From Deuterostichococcus epilithicus (Eukaryota; Chlorophyta; Trebouxiophyceae; Prasiolales; Stichococcaceae), in the NCBI GenBank assembly GCA_033439295.1, contig JAVTLE010000013.1:2976001-3040000 (forward strand): a DNA stretch of 64,000 nucleotides. The letters are read 5' to 3'. Position 1 is the stretch's first letter; each line of letters begins with the position of its first letter. This document shows positions 45,285-56,961 of the stretch, piece after piece. Made by a program: the position numbers and the translations under genes. Under the pieces are notes generated by a model. That model was given only the letters and a program-made list of their open reading frames with translations. It ran no database searches and had not been told where the DNA came from.

Positions 45285-47930
45285 TCAGCACCATGCCCGG
45301 CGCCTCAGGATGGAAGCTAGCCTTCGTGCCGCGGACAAGCATGCAACGCACACTCCAACAGAGCGCGCGCACTTGGCCGCACCTGCCAACACAATGGCGT
45401 GCATGTCTGCCTTCTGCGCGATGTTAACGAAGACGTTGTTGCTGATGATGTTGCGCCCGCTGTCGCCCTCGATCTGGATGCCAAAGCCGGCGCAAGCGTC
45501 CGAGTTCTGTGGGCGCCACAGAAGCCACGCGCTGATGCCAGGGTCAGCGCCAGCATCGACATCAGCATCAGCATTGACCACATCGTCCTCGAGCTGCTGT
45601 AGCAATCTTACAATCAGGAAAGCCCACATAACTCAGACCACGAGGCGCAGCGGCGGCCGACCTCTCCAGTATCCCCAAGGTGTCGCTTCAGCGCCTCACC
45701 TTGTAGATGAGCAAATTGGAGAAGGAGGACTGATTGACATTGCGGGCCAGGATGCCGCCATGGCTGGCATTGATGTGGCTGTTCACCACGTTGAGCTGCA
45801 GGCACTTTTCGGCAAAAATACCGTGCTGCACCGCCACGAAGTCGCACTGGCTGAGTTTCACGCCCTCCACCTTGCCCTGTGTGAAGCAGCACAGGTGCGT
45901 CAGGAGCTGTGCGTCCAGCGCGAAAGTTTTGTGCAGTGCGACGGCTGACTACATCGAGACTTCGTGTATCTGGAATGATCAGTGCACCACCAGCGCCGCG
46001 CCTATCCGTCATCTTCTCGAGGCCAGAAAGCACTCAAGAGGGGAAAAGCATCGCCTGGCGGCTGCTGTGTGCTCCGCCGCAAGCTCTGCCGTGCTACAGG
46101 GCCATGGAGAACGCCAAAGGTGGGATGCTGTCCCCGCTCACCGTGATGTGCAGCGCCTTGCCGACGTGGAACACCCAGCTCTGCGATATCTGCACCTCTG
46201 TGGGACTGCCCATGCCGTCCAGGTGGATGCCCGACTCCGCGCCGCCGCCTGCGCGGCGTCGCGCAAGCGTGGGTGTGGGGAACAACACAGCGTCCTGCTC
46301 GTCTTTGGGTCCAGATGACAGCATGACAGCCAGCGACCCGACTGCGTCTCGACTGGGACCGGGTAGGCTGTGTCTGCACCAGTCTGCACGGAGAATAGGT
46401 GGCAGGCAGGATATGAGGAGGCAGGTGACGGCGCGCACGTGTGAGGCCGGTGACGTGCACGTTGCTGATGACGGCGTGGTGTCCATGGTCCAGGAGGATA
46501 GCTCGCCGCCAGCCCTGCTCAGTCAAATTATGCAGCACCATGAACTGCAGCAACAAACGACATTGGCTGCCGCCTTGATCATCTCGGCTCACAGCGGCCA
46601 GGTGTGCAGGGAGGAAATATGGCATCACGTCACTTATGTGCGATTTTCATCCGTCATGGTGTTTGATATGCAGCTGTGCATCATCCAGGGGAGCATCGCC
46701 GGGGCGGCCACCTGCTGGTTGCTGTCCTCGCCACGGATCTCCACGTGCTCGATGCAGATGCGAGGATTGGTGCGGTTCATGACCACCTTGGCCTGATTGT
46801 TCGCCTGCCCTGCAGCACACCATCAACACACAAAAGTCAGGGTTTGACTTGGTCGTTCTCACACCACTCGCATCAGCCGTTTGAGCTCGTGAGAAGGCTC
46901 ATTTGAGGTTGCCCTCTAGATGACCAGCCAGCATGTCGTCCCAGCAGACGCTGAGCTACAAGCAGACCAGCTCTGTTCACAACAGAGGCCGGCATCTGTG
47001 ACAGAGCTGGCAAATGTGTCGGGAGGTTGACACACCTGAGAGGTCAACGACCAGCGCGGTGCCGAAGTTGGCTCCGTGAGTGTACAGCGACAGGCCCGTG
47101 ACGTGTGTGAAGTCCGTCACATTACCCTGCACCCGGCTCTGCGGGCAGCAGACGCATGTGACGTTAGACGCCAGTGCGGCATGCTCGATTGCGGCTCTGT
47201 CATTGCTTGCAGCCTGTCGATGACCGCCTTCATCATTCCCACCATGTGACTTAACGGTCGGCTGATGCATGCAAGAGGTGAAGCAGACAAAGCGGTGGAC
47301 CCGCAGATTGCACCTGCACGATGCCCAGGCCCACAGACTTGGCGTTGGTGCCCCACACGAGGCGTGAGATGCCGATACCGTCGCCACGGATCATGACTGC
47401 CCGGTCGCACACCTTAACGTTGCGAGTCAGCAAGTACACGCCTGCGCAAAGGAGGGGTGCTGTTCTGTACCCAGGAATGTTTTGACGGGCAAGTCCTTGC
47501 GACGCATTGTGTGACCAGGGGCCGCTGTGTGCTCGCGCGTCTGCCCTGTGCACAGCTGTGTATGCTGCAATCTCAGCTGGCAGGATCCTCATGGTGTCTG
47601 AATGCCTATCGAGTTGCGTCTGGACACATCCACGGAGCTGCATTCGTACATGCGCCGCTCTCCATAGCAGGGGTCAGAAATGATGCTGCACCAGCTGGAA
47701 TGTACAGGACGCCGCCGCCGGGGTTCACAGCCGCAGCCGCCTTCAGGAATGCCTCACTGTCGTCTGTCCTGCCGTCGCCAGCAGCGCCGAAGTCCCTTAC
47801 ATTCGTCGTCATGCCGCTTGCAGCACCGTACCCCCTGAACGGTGTGCAGAAAGCAGGTCCCGCGTGATCGGCAATAGGATGCGGCACAGCAGGAGCTGCA
47901 GCGGTGAGTAAGATTTGTAGCTGCACGTCG
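45285..47930 (-). CDS. Pectate-lyase-superfamily right-handed beta-helix protein
   Basis: Likely a secreted or cell-wall polysaccharide lyase, epimerase or hydrolase of the Pectate_lyase_3 type. The N-terminal exon at about 47680-47896 has the family signature NVRDFGAAGDGRTDDSEAF followed by GGGVLYIPAG. Further beta-helix exons, in order: about 47300-47443 (MIRGDGIGISRLVW), about 47030-47145, about 46690-46810 (ICIEHVEIRGED), about 46440-46560 (LLDHGHHAVISNVHVTG), about 46095-46250 (GIHLDGMGSPTEVQISQSW), about 45700-45870 (CDFVAVQHGIFAEKCLQL) and about 45395-45600 (IQIEGDSGRNIISNNVFVN). Short Asn/Gly/Val repeats match coils of the helix. The signal peptide and true first exon (upstream of 47.9 kb) and the exact stop near 45.29 kb are not resolved. 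No catalytic residue assignment is possible by eye. Confidence 0.7.
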
Positions 47931-48584
47931 CAGTTGCAAGTGGGAAGGAGGAGGAACCCTCGCACGTCTATTCGGTCCTGTCGTCTGAACGCTGTTGCCG
48001 AGAGCTGCCGCTGACGCGGCAGTGGCTGAAGCCAGAAAGGATGATCTTGAGGCTGAAGTAGATTCGATAGGCTAGCCCTGCAAGCCCCAACTACTTGTTG
48101 GCTATGCTGCACTCGCGATCTGTGCTCAGCTTCCAAGCAGCCCTCGTCCCTTCGAGCAAGTCGCCTCTGTGGTGGTTGCTCCAGAACCTGTCCCGCAGGT
48201 GGAGCTGTAAACAAGACTGGCTGGAGAATGCGGACGCAGAGTGTGCGTTTGACGGGAAAGCTTGACACTTGTGTCGAACGGTGGGGTAGTCATGCTTTAC
48301 GTCACATTTGCACCTGATGTGGCAATATAGTGCAAGTGAGGCCAACATCGCACCAAACCATCCCAGAGTGGTGGTGCACCATCCAGTATAGGAGGGCTCT
48401 GGTGAAGCCACACGTTACGGCCTGATCCGCCGTCCTCAGAAGGCGGCGGCATCGACGGTGGGGCGCAGAGGGTGCCGCCAGCGCTGGCCAGCGGGCGGCA
48501 CCCTCGGCGCCCTCGGCATCTGCGGTTCGCCCCAGGTTCGGACAAGCAGTGCAAGTTCTAAACAAGCGTTTTCTCAATACTGGT

Positions 48585-51500
48585 CCAAGTGGATGATGAA
48601 ATTTGCACGCTCCACGCGAGCATCGCCGCAAGCAAGGAAAGAAGATTGGTGTTGTGCACCACCACCGCAAAGCGGGCACAGGGCCAGCAGATCTGTAATA
48701 GCGTGCGGCTGGTGACCGCTGGCTCCGGCAGAAAGCTCATGCTGCGCGCTGCGCAGCACTTCCCGCGTGTCATGATGCTGCCAAAGATCAGACCGCCAGG
48801 TTGTTGCGCGCCTCCAGCACTGCCTCCTGGCCCGCCAACGTGTGAATCGTCCACGCCTCCTCCGCTGGCGCAAGGTCCATGCTGCTCTTCTGGTGCAGCA
48901 GCGCAACTGCTTCCCCAGTGTCGGCGTCGGTCGCCATGGTCGCTGGCGGCTTTGCACCGGAGGCGGCGAATGCGTCAGCGAATGTCAGGCGATCGAGCGC
49001 CGAAGGCTTGGCGCTGCGCACAGCCAGCATTGGCAACCCCTCGCCTGCAGGCAGGTCATAGGAGTGAACTTCAAGCTCCGCAAATTTATCTGAGGCGGCT
49101 CTGAGCAGAACTTGGCAAGACATTTCACAGGGTACGATGTCAAGTCATGTCTGGGAACAGATGCACTGCTGGAGGTTGATGCACCTGTGAAGGTGGGACC
49201 CTGCGGCGGCGGAGTGTCCAGGTCGCAGCTGTCCGCATGGTGCAGCACCTCCAGCACATCCGCAGTGCTGGCCTGCATGCGCCGCCACGGCTGCGAAGCA
49301 CCGCCTGCGGCCTGCTCCTCTCCCGCCGTGGCCGCCTCTGCATCGTTTGCGGGCTGCTGTCCCAGCAGCGCGGCTGCCAGTCCTGCGTCGCTGCCGCGCG
49401 CCGCGGCGCCGTACAGTGCCGGCACGATCACCGACGACCGGGTCTTGAGCGGGTTCGCCGAACCTGCAGCGTCCGCGTCCTGTGGGCCGTTACCGCCCCC
49501 GATGTTCATGGCATCAAAGGGGCTGACCATGCCGCCCCAGCCCGCTGCGGCGCTCGGCAGCGAGCTGGCGCTGCGTTCCACAGCGGGCGCGGAGGCCAGG
49601 AGCCGAGATCGGGACTTGGGACTGGCCAGCTCGGCTGCCGCGCGCACGCTGAGGTCTCTTGTCCAGGCAGAACGGGAGGCAGCGGTGCGAAACAGGGGCT
49701 TGGACAAGGCCGACGACATGGCAGGACGCTGGGGCGACTGCGGGAGGGCGACGGCTGCCAGCAGCGTCTGTGGCGACGGCGACGCCTGCTGCTGCGGCTG
49801 ACTGGCGGTCGCTGAGAGGCGGGAGCGGCTGGCGGGGGGACCCGGGTGCGCCGGCGCCGCTGGCGCCGCTGCCGATGCCGCTGCTGCCGCCGATGGTGTT
49901 GCCGCCGCCGTGCCAGGCGGAGATGGCAGAGGCACAATGCTGCAGGGTGGGTTCTGTCAGGCCGCCGGATGAACACGGGCGTGCAATTTCCGAAGCTGCT
50001 GAAGGGAAGCCGGAGCCAGACACCGCGGCGCTTGATGTGGCGAGCGCCGTCGCTGGCCGCGCCGCCTGAAGTGAAATCAGAGCGGAGCAGAATATGCTCA
50101 TGGCTGAGTATGCGATCTCTAGACATCAGCACATTGCTGCGGCCTGCTCGTGCGATGCCACGGCTGTAACATTCTGCCAGCAACGCCTCTTGCGGCTCCG
50201 GAATGCATCACGGCCCTCATCGCCCAGGCTGATGCCTGCACATGCAAACTGTCATAAGGGTCAAGCAAAGGGGGAACACACCCGCAACGCCCGCCGGATG
50301 CTGCTGAAGCGCTTGCGCTTGGCCATAGGCGAGGCTGGCGCCTCCAGCACGGTCAGCTGCGGATTGCTGCCTGCACCAGCCGCACAAAATTCGGTGTCAG
50401 TCGTGTTTGTGCTGGATTTCCTTCGCATGCCTCATCTGGCCTGGGCAGGAACCCAGAGTGCGCCATGCCATCTTCATCCATTGTGGCATTGGCACTGCCT
50501 TAGCATCGCGACTCCTCGCCCTACAGCTGAGACAGCAACAAGCCTAACCCTGTGAAGAGGTGGACATGGCGGAGGCGCGTGGCGATGGCGACCGCTCCAG
50601 GGCCGCCTCCCGGTGCAGCGGCGGCTTGTCGATCGATGGCTTGCGCAGCAGCTCCTGCTGGTCCACCTGCCGGAGTTCGATCCGCATTGTCAGGATCAGC
50701 AGGGTGCCACCCGGCTTGCAGTGCTCCACATGATAGGTGCTTCCTTTTCCGCAGCGAGACATGCCCGATTGCACATATGGCTCAATGTCAAGCACAGGCA
50801 GCTTAGGTGGAAGCGGAAAGTTCACCCCGCTGCCGTGCGAGGCGTCAGGATCGAAGTATGACACGCAGTCACTCACAAGCATCGCCATTCTGTCAGAAAC
50901 GTAAGCGTGGGTTCACCTCTGTGGTGAGACGCCTCACAGTGCTGGTAAATATCGCCTCGTGGTCGAAAGCGGACTGCAATGGTGCTGCGCTGCCGCCAGC
51001 AGCATCCACGAACGGGCTGCCAGCCGGCGCGTGCTGCCCGTGCTGCGCCACCGCATTCGTTGCCGGAAGCTGACGGTGCAGCGCCGCCAAGGTCGCACCG
51101 GGCTGGCTGCTGTCGGTACTGGAAGCTTGGTAAGCTTCTTCTGATTCATCGGGGGGCGCTGCGTCATGTGCGCCGTCCTGTGGGGACAGCACGCCACCGC
51201 CTCCAAGCAGCTTGTTGGCAAGCTGCTTGACACTGGCGCCAGCCCAGGTCAGCATAGCTGCCATGGAGTGCGGGCTGTCGCCATCGGCAACGCCAGCTGC
51301 CGATGCCTCCCTGGAGAAGGGATCCTCGAAAGCCGGAGATCCGGGCGGCATGGCTGCGCTGTGAGCGCCATGCCTGTAATCGGCGTAGCCCGGGCCGCCA
51401 GTCGAATCAGCCACTATGAGCACCTGCCACATCAATGATACCATCATCAGTTTTGATTAGATGCACGCTCCGGGCAATGCACGTGGATGCTCTCTGACTC

Positions 51501-52045
51501 TGAGGCGTGCGAGCGCAATCTTGGATATGCGTATCTCTGCCACACATCAGGGGCAAGGCGGCCGCACCTCCGCAAAGCCGTCCTTAGAGTCAGCAGACGG
51601 CACGAGCGGCGGATGCGCAGCTTCGCGATGCAGAGAAAGATCACCAGAGGCCTGCGCAAAGCATGCCTGGCCTCCGAATACATCATCTTTGGATGGATGC
51701 TCAACACAGACGTGTCCAGCAGTCGGATGTGCACAATGTTTTGCATAACGGCGTCTCAGCCGGGCAGGGTGTGACACAAGAAATACACCCCCTCGGGCAG
51801 CACACTCGCGCAGGCGACTCCAGCGTTCCACACCTGGTAGGCGAGCGGCGAGGCCAGGCTGCCGGACTTGGCGCCGTTGCCCTTGCACAGCTGCGGCCCC
51901 CAGCTGGACGAGTGCACGAACTGGCTGAGCCCGCCAGCGGCCGCCTGCAGCGCGTCTCCCGCAGCGCTGTCCTGTGGCATGTTGCGCTTGGGCGCTTTCA
52001 GATCGAGCAAGTGCGTCCATACGCTCTTGGAAACGACTGATGAAC
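48585..52045 (-). CDS. Unassigned coding exons (separate gene or tail of the aurora-like kinase)
   Basis: Minus-strand segments here look coding but match nothing I recognise. They are about 51770-52040 (VVSKSVWTHLLDLKAPKR), about 50940-51430 (an Ala/Ser-rich stretch with MLTWAGASVKQLANKLLG), about 50555-50890 (MAMLVSDCVSYFDPD, LLILTMRIELRQVDQQELL), about 49190-49935 (a long low-complexity Ala/Ser/Pro exon with GGMVSPFDAMNIGGG), about 48800-49110 and about 48590-48770 (ITDLLALCPLCGGG). They run in the same direction as the upstream kinase with no clear intervening start, so they could be its C-terminal extension. A separate unknown protein is equally possible. Exon joins were not verified. 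Confidence 0.4.
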
Positions 52046-52391
52046 CCACGTTCGGTGGGTGAATGGGGCCAGTGCAGCTGCTGTAGAAGGGGTAGTGATG
52101 CAGTGGCAGAGACGGACCCCAAGCACAACGGCAAAACGCAGCACCTGAATGTTGGCTGGCAGCGAGTCCGAGGTAGGGAGGAATGAGACGCCTGACGATG
52201 CATGCTTCAGGGCCTCCTGCGGTCGGCCGCGTGAAATATAGTGGGCGGAACATGGCTTCATGCACCAGGTCTCGCAGCGTGCAGCGTGCAGGTGCAGCCA
52301 CTGCTGAAGTCAAGGGACGGCGCTGCAACCAATGCAAGCGGGCTGGGCTGACAGCTGCAGGGCAGCGGGCAGTGTGACAGGGAGAACGTCC

Positions 52392-55300
52392 TTGCCTGGC
52401 CGGCAAGCGCCACATCGGGCACCGACTCGGTCTTCTGCAATGCAGGCAGCGTCCGTTTGGCCGCTGCGGCGACGGCGCTGGCGCCCAAGCCGTTCACAGT
52501 CGCGCCATGAAAGCTGCTGCTGTGCTCCGCCTGCAATGGTGGGTGTGCAGGGCATGAGACTGCGAGGCGGCATGGGACATGGTCGGTGAAGAATTGCAGT
52601 GAACATCTCAACAAGCTGCGCTGCTACAACTTACGGTCCTGGGCGAGGTGCACCGAAATTGCTTCGTGCTCGAGCTAGCAAAGAGAGGGCGTGCTGCTGA
52701 AACTCTGAGGATGACTCGGGAGGATCAAGGGTGCGCACCTGCCGCCGCGCTGCCTCGATGGCGAAGGAGGAGACCAGCATGCCGGGGTTGCGCGCCGGCT
52801 TGGACTCGGGCGCGGCGGCGGCGTGCTTGAGGGCGCTTGTCGGGTATGTCTCGATGGCGGTGACGGCTGTCTGCCGGGGCGGCAGCACCGCGGTGATGAA
52901 GGGGTGCAGCAGCAGGTCCAGCACATCCGGCCGGTGCTTGGAGGACTGCAAGGCAGAGATGTAGACAGTTGCAGACAGTTGAAACGTTCGGATCCGGCAG
53001 GAAAACAGCTATTGGAGGAACGCCTGGTGGCTGGTTGCACCTGCAGGAGCTCGGTGGCTCAGCGGCTCAGATATGCAGACGGGGCGCCAACCATCAGGAC
53101 AGCGCCCCAGTGATCTGCGCCGCCCACCCTGCCTTCCATCCAATGCCAGTCAACGCTTTCAAGGCGCAGTGGCACACTGAGTCTTGGCCGCCGCGGTTGC
53201 TGCAAGGCTGGACGCACCTTGTGCAGGGCGGTGTCGACGAAGCTGCGCGCAGAGTCGGACAGCCACGACGGGTACGCGGGCTTGCGGTACATAATGCACT
53301 CGTAGGTGGCGGCGCGCGTGTCGCGCTCGAAGGGTGGCCGCCCCACGATGAGCTCGTAGGCCAGCACGCCCATGGCCCAGGCGTCGACGCCGCGGCCGTA
53401 CACCAGCAGCGCCTTGTCCTTGTTGTCCTCCGGGCGGCTCTTTTCCGGGCACACCAGCACCTGCGGCGGGAGCAGTGGACGGAAACGTTGGCGCCGGCCG
53501 CAGGGCTAAAACGTCAGAGGCTTCCGGCCAAGCTTCGGAGTGTGGTCGTGCAGGCGTGGCTCGGCAGGCTGCAGCCTCAGGCTCTAGGCTTCGACGCAGG
53601 TCGGCCAGCGGCTTTGCTTCAAGGTGGAGCCGCGGCATCCTCATGCAGCTGGAAGCAGCACACAGAGCGCTGTCACATGACTGATGCGGGACTGATGTCG
53701 ACAGATGGGTCTCTGCTGTGCGAGGCGAGCGCACCTCTGGCGCCATGTAGTCGAGCGTGCCTGTGGCAGTGGCGGCACACATTCGTCACGAGCTGCTGTG
53801 CGCTGCCATTCAGGGCATCACCTTGCAGCACAAGAGTGTGTCATGCCACACACCATTCGATGACCCGAAGGTTGCACAAACAGTGTACCTGCGCGAGTGA
53901 CGGGGCGCTCCTGGATGGCATTGATGGACAACCCGAAATCTGCGAGCTTCAGTTGCCGGTTCTTGCCCAGCAGAATGTTCTCGGGCTTGATGTCGCGGTG
54001 GATGACGCCTCGTGCGTGACAGTGCGCCAGCGCCTGCATGGTTACGAGAGCAGTATGATGGAACGCCGTTCTGCAATAAAACATATTCTTGTAGGAACAG
54101 CCGCTCTCAGCGGGGTGATGAGAGAAGCCCCGCCAGGGCCCCTCAGCTACCAGCCCTCCAGTCCGACAGCGGCGCACGCCAGCACGAGCACAGAAAAGAG
54201 GCTGCAGGCTGACGCAGTGCCGAGCCGCTCGCTGCACCACTCGTCAGCGCGCAGGCTGGCCACAGACAAACCCACCGAGCAGCAGCTGAGCATTCATGCA
54301 GCGGACTAGGACAATTATGCAAGAGTTGAGCTCTGAACCTGGAGGCAGGGGCCCAGCACGCGGGCGGCGGTGTCGCGCTCCTTGAAGCGGCCGCCCACGC
54401 GCTTGAGCTCCTCGTACAGGTCACCGCCTACAGCAAAGCACTTCACGCCTCTGAAGCACGCTGTCACGGTACACTATGAGCATCATCTCTACAGTGGCGA
54501 GAGGCGCTCCCTCACGACCTCGCTGTTCAGGGGAGGCCGCCCGCTGGCTGTGCCAGCTGCAGCCTGTGCGTCAGGTGATCAGCACTGCCGATCCGTGAAC
54601 GGGGCGTCACGTACAGGCAGCCCTGAAACCCGGCGGTAAGGCCGTACCGGGTGCGAACTCCTGGACCAGGTACACATGCTTGCCGTCCTCGAAGGCGCCG
54701 TAGAACGACACGATGTGCTCGTGGTCCAGGCCCGAGTGGATCTGGATCTCCCGCGCCACCTGCAACATGCCGAGATCAGCGAGCCGGCCAAAGCATTGAG
54801 ATGCCCACGGCACTCTGCAGAAGATGCTGCTCGAACATGTCTGCTACTGTCCATTCAGGAAGGAAGCAGCCGACCATCTGCTCGGATAGAGGTCGCATTG
54901 CATCGGAAACGCGCGCACCTGGTACCAGTTGAGGTTGGACAGCTTGTGCTTGCGATACAGTTTGAGCGCCACCGGCATGCGGCTGGCGCGGCAGGTCGCA
55001 CGGTACAGCAGGCTGGCCTTGCCCCGGTACAGCTGCTTCACCAGGTCGTAGTCTTCGACACGCCTGCGCATGGGATGTGAAAGGATATGTAGCTTTGCTG
55101 GTATGGCATCAACATTTCTGCTGGCAGGTCGTCCTGGGGCCGCATGGCAGCCTGCTGCGTGCGCAGCAGTGATGCACCTCACAAAACGCAGAAGGGTACA
55201 TGGGCAGCATGTGCTCAACACTGCAGATACGCCCTACTGCAGCGCACGTGAGATCATAGGTTTCAACCTTAAATAAGCAGTCAGATGCGAGCTGCCGACT

Positions 55301-55692
55301 TACCAGGGGGCATCGCGCGTCATGCCCGCAGGCGCACAGGGCGACACATAAATGGTCCTGTTGGGACATCCGGGGTCCTGGTCCAACTGGACCACAGGCG
55401 CCAGCCCGCTCATGACGTCGAGCACTCCAGCCGCTGCGGCTGCTATAAAGCTGACTCAATGCCGTTCCGCGGCCGCCGTCGCCGCAGCCAGCGGGGCGGT
55501 GAGGAGAGTCGACTTGCTGCCCCGGCTGCAGCTACGGAGGGGCGTCCGCTGGAGGGCGTTCGCTCATATCAGTGACCTGCGCAGGAGGGCCGCGTCATCA
55601 GCCTCTGCAGCTCCGAGGAGTGCGAAGGGGTTGACCTGCAAAGCCGCCCTGGACGCCGATTCTGCGTGCACTGGGTGTAGCAGGCGCCGCAT
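52392..55692 (-). CDS. ALK: Aurora-like protein kinase (CALK/ALK type)
   Basis: A Ser/Thr kinase closest in motif pattern to the Chlamydomonas aurora-like kinase that responds to flagellar shortening and regulation. Transcript order: about 55572-55692 (tentative N-terminus [12 protein letters not shown]), about 54921-55062 ([26 protein letters not shown] with the catalytic Lys), about 54650-54763 ([20 protein letters not shown], alpha-C Glu), about 54343-54425 ([14 protein letters not shown]), about 53890-54050 ([22 protein letters not shown]), a tiny exon at about 53738-53765 (GTLDYMAPE), about 53217-53462 ([20 protein letters not shown]), about 52737-52950 and about 52392-52535. HRD, DFG and APE motifs are intact. 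The glycine-rich loop is degenerate (YRGKASLLY), a trait I recall for this subfamily. Where the protein ends is uncertain. Confidence 0.78.
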
Positions 55693-56960
55693 GACCTGAG
55701 ACTCTGGATTGATGTTCGATCAGTTCTGATTTAGATACAGGCATGATACAGAGTGCTAATCTACGATACATGCAGTCTCGTCAAAAGTTGACCGTGCTGA
55801 CTGCAGAGCACACATACTGCAGGTGCAGCTCACGTCTAAGCGACCTCGCACCGTTATGACGATAATTTAAGCATACAAGAGCAATATATCAGCAGATACT
55901 GACAGTCTCGCTGTCGTTCAAGGCTCACACGAATGTAGACAGCAGCGTCGGAAGTGTCGCACCCGTGACTGTGGGTCTGGACCTGCTGATCGTCGTCCGG
56001 CACCCGCCGACACGATCGGTTCGAGATTGATGCACTTTGAAAGTGTGATGCAAATCAGCAGCCTCGCGATCTTGCGGCCAGTTGTAACCCTTGATCTTGC
56101 ACATGACCAGATGTCCTCGGGACTGGCGTTATCCCTACTAGGGTAGCCGTGCTGGTGCTGACGCCGTGCGAAGAATCAGAAGCTGGCTACAAGGCTTCCT
56201 AAGTCCTCGCGGATTACGTTGCCTGCGAACCGCCTGTGCAGAGGTTTGGTCTCCGGATGTTGACGAGGGAAGCCCGGTTGTGTACGCCCCTCATGTGTCA
56301 CAACGGTCCACCTTCGAAAACGTGGACGACTGTCGTACAGCTGCTGCCCGCGTTTGACCAGCACGAATTGCTGAGGCCGCTCCTGACTGCTTCCGGTCAG
56401 CTCGTGAGTACAGTGAGCGGGCCTGCGACGGTGCGGCCCGGCCCGGCCGGCAGCAAAAAGCAAGCCGTGCGCGGTGGCGGATAGAAAACGCTTTTGAGAC
56501 CCGAAATTGCAAGACATGGCTCTGTCAATGGTACAGGTGAGGGCCATCAGAAGCTGCCCATGTATGAGCAATAGGACAGGTGATGGCGCAGCAGGTGATG
56601 TCGTTTGCACTGACCAGATGCCGTCACACTGCGTCTCACTCGCTCTCATGCCACTGACGCAGCAGTCACGGACTGAGCTTCACTTCCTAGATCCACACAC
56701 CCGGTGTAGGATGTCCGCCAGCAGCTTCACGCTGAGCTGAAGCTGCATCCTGCTGTGGCACACTGAGTGGCTGCAACGGAGTGTCCCTGAGTGCCAGCGA
56801 AGGCCTGCGCGGCGCTGACTGCTCATCAAAAGTTCAAGTTGTCCATGGGCTCCTGAACCTGTGGGACACCAGGGAACAGCGTCACACACGCGTTTCAACA
56901 ACTCGCATGGTGGACAAAGCAACAAAACTGCAAGGGTGGAAGACCTCCTGACAGCTCACC
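55693..56960. other. Intergenic region between kinase start and TPM gene end
   Basis: Mostly AT-richer DNA with no supported exon. A possible last exon of the TPM gene lies at about 56680-56745 (VKLLADILHRVCGSRK then stop on the minus strand), but its join is unproven. Open frames near 56.2-56.6 kb occur on both strands without conserved content. Confidence 0.4.
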
Positions 56961-56961
56961 T

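Noticed and set aside
45274-45948. 224-codon plus-strand frame
   Set aside because: Antisense to beta-helix exons (IQIEGDSGRNIISNN and CDFVAVQHGIF) that clearly belong to the minus strand.
49112-49801. Long plus-strand Ala/Ser/Pro-rich frame
   Set aside because: Complement of a low-complexity minus-strand exon; in such GC-rich Ala/Ser codons both strands stay open. The minus strand fits the neighbouring exons better.
52969-54309. 446-codon open frame on the plus strand
   Set aside because: It is antisense to the kinase exons, whose [11 protein letters not shown] and APE motifs lie on the minus strand. High GC content keeps the opposite strand open.
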